Shown: positions 56,501 to 64,000 of the stretch, piece after piece
Position numbering within the stretch: position 1 is the first letter of the stretch
How the letters are laid out: each line of letters opens with the position of its first letter
Assembly (NCBI RefSeq): GCF_003265705.1
Contig: NW_020313140.1
Coordinates: 2,302,953 to 2,366,952 of the forward strand
DNA from: Callorhinus ursinus
Lineage: Eukaryota > Chordata > Mammalia > Carnivora > Otariidae
Reading direction: 5' to 3'
Length of the DNA stretch: 64,000 nucleotides
Translations under genes and position numbers: made by a program
The notes under the pieces: model-generated
Seen by the model: the letters and a program-made list of their open reading frames with translations, nothing else
Told to the model about the DNA's origin: nothing
Database searches by the model: none

Positions 56501-59500
56501 ATCTCTTGGCCTAGGTCACCTCACAAAACTCACATAGGTGTCCCACCCTGGGTTTCACTTGCCCACGCTGTTTTCATCCTTACCCGTTCCCGAAGCAGGG
56601 ACATGCAAAAGTCTACCTCCTTCTGCCGCAGGGCCTGGAGCTGGGCAGTCCCGTGGTGGTCGACGATGAGGCGGAGGTATGTGTAAACAGCCATGGCAAT
56701 GAGGATGCTGCTCTTCAGCACCCACTCCCTGCAGAAGTTGGGGGGGGGGCACCTGATACTTGGGCTCTGTCCGCCTATTCACTCTCCCAATTTACTCCCA
56801 CACATGGCTCTGGGGCCTCAGCAATGTCTGGTGATTAGCACTGGGAGGAGGTTCTTTGATTCCTTGACTGCCTGCTCATTACCCATCTTGGACTATCAAC
56901 TGGCTAAGGTAGTGACAATTTCCTACTGCTCCACCAGGCGCCCGATAAAGATAAGCACTGAATGAAAGCAATCTCTCTTTTTCGCATAACTACTTAGCTT
57001 CCGATAAAGCAACCTGTTCTTTGATTCACTATTCAAACATTTACTGAGTGCCTATCATATGCCAAGCACCATGTGAGGTACTAGGGACAGAGAATACACC
57101 ATAGCTTCTCTACAGCTCGGAGAACAGGAGAAAGAGGTTCTAGAGGCAACCCTAAGTCAGCAGTTCCTACGATGTGAAATGAGGACTGTCAGGGGTTAAG
57201 ACCCTTTGAAGACCCTTTAGGACACACCGTGTCAGTCCTTCCATCGTGCCTATCATTAGTGGCCCACTATGCTATATGGCTTTCCCTGGTTCTCTCCCTG
57301 GCCACTGCTCCCACTCCCAGACAATGAGGTACCTGCCCTAAATCACAATCTAAAAAGAAGAACATGATTTTGGATGGAAAAGCCTATTTCCCCAGGAGTT
57401 TTAGAAGTTCCATGGGGGGAAGGGGGGTAATGAAAGAACTGTGTGTTCCCTGCTGCTTCACAAAGAGTAGAAGGGGGGATGCCTGGGTGGCTCAGTAGGT
57501 TGGGCGTCTCCCTTCGGCTCCGGTCATGATCCTGGAGTTCCTGGATTGAGACCCACGTTGGGCTCCCTGCTCAGCGGGGAGTCTGTTTCTCCCTCTCTCT
57601 CTGCCCCTCATCCCGCTCATGCTCTCTCACGTGTGCGTGCACTCCCTCTCTCTCTCAAATAAGTAAATAAAATCTTAAAAAAAATAAAACCATTAGGGGC
57701 ATCTGGGTGGCTCAGTTGTTAAGAGTCTGCCTTCAGCTCAGGTCATGATCCCAGGGTCCTGGGATCAAGCCCCGCATCGGGCTCCCTGCTCAGTGAGAAG
57801 CCTGCTTCTCCCTCTGCTCTTGTGCCCGCTATCTCAAATAAATAAATAAAATCTTTAAAAAAAATAAAAATAATGCTAAAAGAGATGACAAAAACTCTCC
57901 AATGTTGCTTCAATGTGCCAAAACGGGGAGCTATGTCCCCCAAGCAAGTAGCTGTAAGGACTTTGGCACCCCTGCTGGAAAGCAAGGAACCACAGGAATA
58001 AGCAGAGGAGTTTAATTAATCCAACCAGGCAACATCCTGATTCCGGAAAAGTGCTCAAGCCACCTAATTAAAAGACTCTGGTCTTTTCCTTTCACAGAAT
58101 GAACACAGTAGCCAAGGACAATGGGGAGGCCCTCCCCTACCTGCTGCCCGTTAATTCCAAGGCCTTAGAAACACCTGGGAAGGGACGCCTGGGTGGCTCA
58201 GATGGTTAAGCGTCTGCCTTCAGCTCAGGTCATGATCTCAGGGTCCTGGGATCGAGTCCCACATCGGGCTCCCTGCTCCTTGGGAGCCTGCTTCTCCCTC
58301 TGCCCACCCCCCCTGTCTCTCATGAATAAACAAATAAAATCTTTAAAAAAAAAAAAAAAGAAATAAACACCTGGGAGGGAGGGAGGGAGAGGCTGTAGAA
58401 GACAGTCTTAAATATCTAGGGACTCACTTGCACCAAAGGATTTGAGGTTTTGGAGGGTAGGAGAAAAGATAGGGCAGTTATCTGACACATGTACATGGAG
58501 ACTGCTCTAACTGCCCAAATGAGGAAAATTCAGCTTTACCGCACAGGAAAAGGGGGTATTTGGCACCAGAAACAAAATGAGAAAAATCAGTTTTCAGGAA
58601 GACTGTGAGCAGAGGTGATCAATTATCTGAATCCTGGGATGGGATAATGAAGAGAAAGAGAAAGTGAAACCATCCACCCAGGACACCAGAAAGGCAGCGA
58701 CCCAGCAAGACGCTGCTGGGATCTCCCGGGCTATGCCGGTGGCAGTGGGGTGGCACCAGGAAGAAGTGCCCCAGCCCCAGCCGCAAGCTGTGCCCAACGC
58801 ACTAGGTGGCGCTGCAAGGCACCTGACCCAGCCCCCAGCTTGGGCAGGGCCCAGGCAAGTGTGAATACGGGAGGTCTGTCCTTCTGAACCACAGGAAATA
58901 TGGGCACTATTAGCCCTTCCAATCATCTGACTACTGTGGTGGCCTCGCACAGAAACAGAAGTCAAGCAACAGAAGAGCAAGGCCACTGGACGGAAGCCCC
59001 CCTTCTCTTTGTGAAGCTACAGGGAACACACAGAGAAGGCCTCACCCCAAACAAGTGCACATATGGTACAACCCTCATAAAATTTCTGGTCCTTTACTTT
59101 ACTTTGATGGGAAAGGGAAGGAATTAGCCAGAAGTCCAATGTGCCCCCTTATGCCTTCTACCACTGCAGCCCCCCAACCCTGTGTGCAAACCTTGGCCTC
59201 CCACCGCACCCCCTGCCACTTCAGGACAGCGCTGTTTGGGTGGACAGCCTCGGAAGGGAGAAAAGGGGTACCTGCCAGGCAGGGGCGGGGCAGTTGGCTG
59301 GCCCCACTCTGCTGAGCTCATTCTCCCCCATCTCCCCCCAAAGATAAACATTCCAAGGAGGTCTGGATCAAAAATAAACCCTTATCAGATGAAGCTAGTT
59401 TTTCCTGGGCTCTGAAATATTTTAGCAAAGGCCTTCCTTCCCACCCCTTCATCCCTTTGGGCCGGAGAGTGGCTTTAATTCCTTCACTTGCCTCTCCCTC

Positions 59501-61379
59501 CCCCACCTCACCGGGTCTAAGCCCAGGTGTTCTCAGGCCACCTATCAGTGCTCACACCCCGACACCCACACCTGCTCCTGTCAAGGCAGACTCTACCTCT
59601 GCTCCGTCAAGATATCCAGGACACTTTCTGCCAACCAGATATTTTTTGCAGTAACATCTCCACCTGATTTCAAAGGGGGGGGAGAAAACAGAATGAGAAT
59701 GGCTCTGATCATCAACTCAGCTAATCCAAAACATTTCTTCACCCATCCTGTTTCTCCTGTCATGGAGGTTCTGAGTGTTGGAAAAACTGCCTTCTGTTCA
59801 GTCAGGCTATAACGTTTCCCCTTTGTGTCCTCAGAGAAAGGAAGGTAAGTTCTAGATATTTCCAGAAACCAGAGCTGCTACTCTTCCATAGACTGGGGGT
59901 TGCAGTAGGTATACTCTGACCCTTGAAAGGGAATGTCTGAGAGACATGAAGAACCCCTGGTTGGAAGAAAGGGTGACATCTCAAATAGGGCCTGAGGTGC
60001 AGATGACCAGTGACAGTGGCACTCCAGCACTGGGGTGCCCCAAATCCCAAGTCAGGCTCATGAAAGGCCAAGAGTTTCTTGCTTCCAGGTATCATGGTCT
60101 TCCATGCTTGCTATGGAACTTCCTGGGGCAGAAGTAACATGTGGCAATGTCAGACCAAAGTCTGAGGATGAGAAGAGGAGACTGAGGACCAAACTGGGAA
60201 GGAAATGCCAGGAGGTAAAAGAGCCAGCACAACACTATGCCTGCTCTAGTCCTCATTTAAAAAGTCAGTGTTCACATAGTCAGATATCACACAGAGTAAG
60301 GTTTATGCACATCAAAACAGGAGCACCAGTGTTACAGAAATTCCTAAAGAGGAAGCAAAGAACCAATGGGAATGGTGAGGTAGAGAAGCAGAGTTAGTTT
60401 AAAACAAACACACGTGATCTTGGGAGTAAAAGAGGTAGCACAGGCAGGCCTCTTGGATATTTGGTGGCTCAGACAGATGTCACTGATGCGAAGGAGAGAA
60501 CAAAACCTAAATGTCAGGGTCTCTTCTGTGACATAGTTCCTCCCTCAAACTGGTTCCCATCAGATGTCATAAATATTTGGAAGCAAGCGTTCAGAACACA
60601 GGGGTGGAGCCCAGGAAGATATCTGGGTTTCTGAAAGCATAATGTGATGGGAACAAATTATCTGCCCTCATGTCTCTTCCCATTCCTTCCAGATCCTTCC
60701 TGATCCAACATGCCATGAAACCCCAGCGTGAGGACTGGCTAAAACAGGCCAACTATTCTACGTCAGGCCCTGAGTTTGGCAGGAAGGAAAACAAAGCAGA
60801 CGTATTGCTTCAAAAGACCCCATGTGACTTTTCCATTTCTTTCAGCCAGAAGAGGCCTGTCTCAGAAGGAAAGAGTCGAGGCAACCCAGGAATTGAGACC
60901 CCCAGGCACTTAATCCTTCCCCATTGCCCGCATCTAGCCTTTGGGCTCCTCTCCTTTCTTCTTTATGCTCTTGCCATCACACTCACCGGCAATCTGCTTC
61001 ATGAATGTCATGCAAACACCATCGGCTCCCAGAACCCCACTCTTCACTAGTTCCCGTACCAACCACACCAACTAAAAGAGAGAGGAAAAGGTGGATGAAG
61101 AGAAGGGCCTCTCAATTTGAGGAAGGCGTGAATCCAACCACATTATAGTTTAGGTGTACAAAGGAAGAGGCGTGTTACCCCCAATTTCTCCTTCCCTTCC
61201 CTTTAGGAGAGAGAGTCCATTGCCTAGTATGTCTCTAAGCTGGATCTCTCTTTTCCTGGCCTTACCTGAGTACGGCAGGTATCCTGCAACTTCAGGTACT
61301 TCTCCATGAGTATCTGGTTGATCTTATTCAGGACAATATTCATGCCATCACGACTCACCAGAGCCAAGTCCCGGTAACA
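38575..61379 (-). CDS. INTS3: INTS3 (Integrator subunit 3 / SOSS-A), C-terminal 936 residues
   Basis: Helical-repeat scaffold of the Integrator complex (snRNA 3' processing, promoter-proximal termination) and of the SOSS complex with hSSB1/2 and INIP at ssDNA. 27 exons, 2811 bp, one frame: 61266-61379, 60987-61071, 59597-59663, 56584-56728, 55546-55675, 54140-54237, 51681-51872, 50627-50714, 50062-50141, 49585-49676, 49186-49292, 48374-48493, 47925-48054, 47450-47504, 47120-47223, 46314-46358, 46004-46123, 43459-43612, 42348-42416, 41543-41618, 41070-41183, 40648-40696, 39609-39776, 39200-39300, 39005-39077, 38759-38915, 38575-38652. It starts [14 protein letters not shown] and includes an acidic linker ([10 protein letters not shown], 48374-48493). 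The C-terminus is Ser/acidic-rich with a basic nuclear signal ([10 protein letters not shown]) and ends GSDSD. About 107 N-terminal residues are off the right edge. Nearly identical to human as recalled; no damage seen. Confidence 0.97.
44041..44234 (+). mobile_element. CAN-SINE in L1, with target-site duplication
   Basis: Flanked by AAGAAAATACGGGAAA (44025-44040) and AAGAAAACACAGGAGA (44235-44250). Confidence 0.92.
44322..44516 (+). mobile_element. CAN-SINE in L1
   Basis: GGGGCACCTGGGTGGCTCAG head, AAATAAATAAAATC tail. The flanks (TGTAAAACATT / AGTCAAACATCT) may be a decayed duplication. Confidence 0.92.
44694..44897 (+). mobile_element. CAN-SINE in L1, with target-site duplication
   Basis: Flanked by AAACAGGAGAGG (about 44683-44694) and AAACAGGAGAGG (44898-44909). 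Confidence 0.92.
44914..45101 (+). mobile_element. CAN-SINE of an older subfamily at the same target
   Basis: GGGGCGCCTGGGTGGCTCAG head with TCAAGTGTCCGACTCCTGGC, ending in an A-rich tail. AACAGGAGAGG recurs after it (about 45098-45110), the third copy of the same target word, so two SINEs landed on one site. Confidence 0.9.
46564..46694 (+). mobile_element. short tRNA-derived SINE with target-site duplication
   Basis: GGCGCCCAGCTGGCTCAGG head and A-tail, no CT-rich body. Flanked by GAAAATAAGATGCCTG (46548-46563) and GAAAATGAGATGCCTG (46695-46710). Confidence 0.9.
46871..46993 (+). mobile_element. short tRNA-derived SINE with target-site duplication
   Basis: GGGGCGCCTAGCTGGCTCAG head. Flanked by AAAACAAGTAAAGA (46857-46870) and AAAATAAGTGAAGA (46994-47007). 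Confidence 0.88.
52502..52695 (+). mobile_element. CAN-SINE, head truncated
   Basis: Lacks the first 15-20 bases of the head, then GTTGGTTGAGCATCTGTCTT to CAAATAAACAAATAC. INTS3 intron. Confidence 0.85.
52840..53008 (-). mobile_element. CAN-SINE in nest (internal deletion)
   Basis: Reverse: AAAGATTTTATTTATTTGAC...GAGCCAGCCAGGTGCCCC. Part of the head region between GGGGTTG and ACCTGAGCTG is deleted. Same sense as INTS3. Confidence 0.88.
53016..53204 (-). mobile_element. CAN-SINE in nest
   Basis: Reverse: TTTAAGATTTCATTGTCAGA...GAGCCACCCAGGCATCCC. Confidence 0.88.
53205..53376 (-). mobile_element. CAN-SINE in nest
   Basis: Reverse: AAAGATTTTATTTATGTATT...GAGCCACCCAGGCGTCCC, followed by a C-run. 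Confidence 0.88.
53385..53501 (-). mobile_element. short tRNA-derived SINE, founder of the nest
   Basis: Reverse: TTAAGATTTTGTTAAGTCAT...GAGCCAGCCAGGAGCCCC. Its right end abuts the GCTTTAACTACTTTA duplication, so it is probably the first SINE to insert. Confidence 0.82.
53605..53790. mobile_element. hAT-type relic (MER5/MER20-like)
   Basis: GTGGCTTCCCAACCCCCAGA, AAACATAGATTCCTCAATCA, ATTTTTAACATGTTGCTCAA and ATTCTGCCATAACTC follow the order of a common mammalian hAT element ('...atagattcct...gattctgat...'). Confidence 0.5.
54605..54850 (+). mobile_element. MIR element
   Basis: Near full length: GGGCTCTGGAGTCAAACAGA, CTAGCTGTGTAGCCTTGGGC, ACCTCATTTTCTTTATCTGT, GTTGTCCTGAGGATTAAATG, CACACAGTAAGCACTCAA. 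Ancient mammal-wide SINE, in an INTS3 intron. Confidence 0.93.
56030..56210. mobile_element. hAT-type DNA transposon relic (MER3-like)
   Basis: GATAATGGAAATGATCTCCA, TGTGGCTAATGAGCACTTGA, AATGTGGCTAAGTCAACTAA, TTTAATTTTATTTAATTTTA. The clearest of the three copies. Confidence 0.65.
57025..57110. repeat. old L2/MIR-type fragment
   Basis: AAACATTTACTGAGTGCCTA, CATATGCCAAGCACCATG, like the 'attgagcgcctactatgtgcca' motif. Confidence 0.5.
57476..57689 (+). mobile_element. CAN-SINE
   Basis: GGGATGCCTGGGTGGCTCAG head to AAATAAGTAAATAAAATC. Carries an internal CGTGTGCGTGCACTCC variation. Confidence 0.9.
57695..57873 (+). mobile_element. CAN-SINE, short body
   Basis: GGGGCATCTGGGTGGCTCAG head, shortened CT-rich body, AAATAAATAAATAAAATC tail. 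It stands head-to-tail with the previous SINE. Confidence 0.9.
58183..58364 (+). mobile_element. CAN-SINE with target-site duplication
   Basis: Forward. Flanked by GAAACACCTGGGAAG (about 58168-58182) and AAACACCTGGGAGG (about 58365-58378). Confidence 0.9.
58799..58815 (+). promoter_or_regulatory. CTCF-like motif in INTS3 intron
   Basis: GCACTAGGTGGCGCTGC fits the CTCF core (C-A-C-T-A-G-G-K-G-G-C-G-C) well, inside a locally GC-rich patch (58720-58860) in an otherwise AT-balanced intron. Confidence 0.55.
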
Positions 61380-62204
61380 CTGTGAGAAGCAAGGTTTGTG
61401 AGCAACCAGCAGACTGAGGACAGGCTCCCCCCTTCCCCTTAAATTCCACCCATGGGATTCAAATGGCAATGAAAGACCTTCCACAAGGCTCCTCCATCCC
61501 AAACCCAACCCTGGCCCTGTCACACAGGGTGGGGAGGAATGGAGCTACTCTCTAAGAAGGCAGAAAAGCCTGCTAAGAAAGTCTCCTTGTTCCTCTACCT
61601 CCCTTCTTAAAAACTGCCCCACTGTTTCATGCCATAAGCTGAGCAAAACCAGGTGGAGGCCATCTGCTTTTCATCTGCCAGGGAAAGGTCACTGCAGAAT
61701 GGGTCTGGCTGAACAGACTATAAAGGACCCCAAAGAGGTTTTTAGACCTGTATTGACTCAGCCAGATGAAGCAAAGGGCTAGGAACATTAGGGAAGGGGA
61801 CTGGGGACCAGGGCCCCAGAAAGAAAGGGCAGGACAAAAGTGAACTTCCTTAACTGAACATCGTTCTTCTTTTCTCTGGGCTGCCCTTTGCTTTTGCTAA
61901 GCACTGAAAAAGGAGGGGTCCTTAAGCATACCCAACCCTGGAAGAGGTGAAGGCAGGCATGCCAATCTTCTCTGAGTGCTCTTGTCCCCTTCCCCGGAGA
62001 GTATGCTCATCCTGGCTCTCTAGAAACTAGAGTCCTGGAGGAATGCCTTAGGAGGCCACTGGCCTGCTGAGCTCCATGCTGTCAGGGTCTCAGCACAAAG
62101 GGTAAAAATTATGTGGGTATCAGCCCACCACCTCGAAAGCTAGTGGCATCAACCATGGTGACACTTATGCTAAGTTAACATGCACTGGGGTTGTGCACCT
62201 GCTA

Positions 62205-62350
62205 TTATATATATGGTTGCATTTGAATCCCACAACAACCCTCTGAAACAGGTACCAGTAATTATTATCTTTATTCCTGCAGATGAAGAAACAGGTATAA
62301 CCGGGCAAAGTAACTCGCCCCAGGTCACTGAAGAGACCGAGGAATGACCA
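62205..62350 (+). repeat. old MIR/L2-type fragment
   Basis: CCCACAACAACCCTCTGAAA, ATTATTATCTTTATTCCTGC, GATGAAGAAACAGGTATAAC, AAGTAACTCGCCCCAGGTCA follow the common 'cacaacaaccctatgagg...gaggaaactgaggc...aagtaacttgcccaaggtca' order. Confidence 0.65.
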
Positions 62351-62383
62351 GAATCCAAGTCCCGTTCTAGATTCCATGCTCTT

Positions 62384-62578
62384 TTTTTTTTTAAAGATTT
62401 TATTTATTTGAGAGAGAGAGACACAGCGAGAGCGGGAACACAAGCAGGGGGAGTGGGAGAGGGAGAAGCAGGCTTCCCGCGGAGCAGGGAGCCTGATGCG
62501 GGGCTCGATCCCAGGACCCCGGGACCATGACCTGAGCCGAAGGCAGACGTTTAATGACCGAGCCACCCAGGCACCCCA
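62384..62578 (-). mobile_element. CAN-SINE with target-site duplication
   Basis: Reverse, arctoid-type body. Flanked by AGATTCCATGCTCTT (62369-62383) and AGATTGCACGCTCTT (62579-62593), two mismatches. It sits at the end of the older MIR/L2 piece. Confidence 0.94.
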
Positions 62579-64000
62579 GATTGCACGCTCTTAACACCTC
62601 TTTACTAGCACTAGAAATAGCTACAAGGAGAAGAGGCTGCTGGGGAGGGGTGGGGACTGAAGGTGGCTTTGAGACGACCATATTCCTGAGCGCTTTCATC
62701 CTAAGTGTTTGGAAGAGAAGTGCTCCTACTCTCTGGCCTCCGTGTGAGGAGGAACTCCTGAGAGGTTAACTATTGTTACTTCCTCTTGCCTCTATTGCCC
62801 TAAGTCAAATGTTTGATCTGATAAAAACACCAACACTTAGAGATCCCTCACGTGCCATAAACTCTTCATACCCAAAGGAGGATTTGATTATCCTCTGACT
62901 CCATTTGAGATCAAAAAGTATAAGCAAGGGAATAAGGAATGTATAAAGGTACCAGTGAACTACTGCCAACAAGCCAGTCAGTAAATGGTGGGTCAGCCCT
63001 GGAGCCTCCCCTGGAGGTATGACTTACAGGATGGGCAGAAAACAGGAGGGAGGCAGAGACAGAAGGAAAATCTGTCAGGACAAAGACAGAGACCAGACTC
63101 ACCGGAGAGGAGCCCTGTCTGTTCAATCAAAAGCAGAAATGCAGAAATAGACCCAGGACAGGGAAGGAGGACAAGTCTCCCAGGAGACACAGGGAACAGA
63201 TGAAGAGAGCAGAAACCGTCTGCCTAATTCCACGCGCCATGTGGGACTTATCAACCACACTGCTGCTAACATGTGCAGTTGAGCACCAGGGCACCCCATC
63301 CTGATGCTGCCAGTTGCCTCACCAACCTCTGTGCCATTTTTCTGATGGGCTTGAAAGAGAAGCAGATGGGAAAAAACAAAACAAAACAAAACAAACTCAG
63401 TGGGGAACACAGAAGAGAAGCAGAGAGTCTCAAAAGAAAGGATAGGTGGCCGGATGGCAGGGAGGTAGCGCTTCTGCCCCAACTGCTGGGCCTATGCAGC
63501 CTCCAAGCCACCTTCGTGAGCAACAACCGCCAAGACCTGAGGCCTTGCCTCTTCAAAAGGAACCTTCTCACTGATGCTAGACCTTTTCCTGTCACCTCTC
63601 TCTACTAACTGCTAGAGCCTGCCTACTCAGCCTCCTACAGCCCCACAGGCCCTGAAACTGGCCTGCTCCCACTTATTCAGCTCAGACATCAAATAAGAAA
63701 TAAACAAACTCAAAAACTATAAACGTAAGAGCTGCCCAGACAGATGAACGTTAAGAAGGTACAACCAGAACAAAACCCACCCCACGCATATTCCACTCTC
63801 CACCAAAACCCAGCCTGCTTTGTCCTTCCCTGAATGCTCTTGTTCAACCTGCTCTTGCTGCACCAAGAAGTCCCAGAGAGCTGGCCCTAACATCTGAACC
63901 TGCCCGCAGCCCAGACTGGGCTCTTTAGCTCCTGCTTCCCCAGAGCAGGTTTGTAATGTGCTCAAGACTGTTTCCACTACCACCCTCTCCACCACCCCTG

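Larger units (their letters stand above)
61380..64000 (-). other. INTS3: INTS3 intron (right part cut by window edge)
   Basis: Follows the acceptor side of the exon starting at 61379 (acceptor TCTCACAG on the - strand). Apart from the MIR/L2 piece and the SINE I see no exon. In particular the upstream INTS3 exon expected to end in AQAQK is not in the window. Confidence 0.75.

Overview
This is a mammalian genomic window. It has long intron-split genes with GT-AG junctions, AATAAA poly(A) signals, two CpG islands, and more than 30 tRNA-derived SINEs whose head reads GGGCGCCTGGGTGGCTCAG and whose tail is CT-rich then (AAATA)n. That SINE is the carnivore CAN-SINE/SINEC family; the common variant here (CACAAGCAGGGGGAGTGGGA on the opposite strand) is what I associate with arctoid caniforms (bears, mustelids, seals). 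I cannot resolve the species. Comparisons with human proteins below are from memory.

Layout, left to right. 1-14.4 kb: the 3' two-thirds of GATAD2B (+ strand; nine coding exons at 2130-9197, then a 3'UTR of about 5.2 kb ending at the AATAAA at 14397). 14.9-15.7 kb: a 5'-inverted L1 insertion carrying a SINE. 17.4-23.5 kb: recognisable exons of an Ig/FN3 cell-surface receptor of the DCC/neogenin/protogenin/IGDCC type on the - strand, several intact with good splice sites, others frameshifted, with Ig2 not found; I read it as a decaying (unitary) pseudogene. 25.9-29.5 kb: old L1 pieces riddled with SINEs. 29.5-30.2 kb: a CpG island with ETS- and NRF1-like motifs and no recognised gene. 32.2-36.6 kb: complete SLC27A3 (FATP3) on the - strand, ten coding exons, 655 codons in one consistent frame, with a CpG-island promoter. 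37.85-61.4 kb: INTS3 on the - strand, 27 coding exons giving the C-terminal 936 residues including the stop; the N-terminal exons lie beyond the right edge. 61.4-64 kb: INTS3 intron.

The order GATAD2B / SLC27A3 / INTS3 matches, as I recall, human 1q21.3. The three genes do not form a pathway: GATAD2B is a NuRD chromatin-repressor subunit, SLC27A3 an acyl-CoA synthetase of the fatty-acid transport family, and INTS3 a subunit of Integrator and of the SOSS ssDNA repair complex. INTS3 and SLC27A3 run in the same direction with only about 1.2 kb between the INTS3 poly(A) signal and the SLC27A3 start codon.

The most unusual content is the Ig/FN3 relic between GATAD2B and SLC27A3, the orphan CpG island, two strong CTCF-like motifs (21.4 and 58.8 kb), and well-dated nests of transposons with readable target-site duplications.
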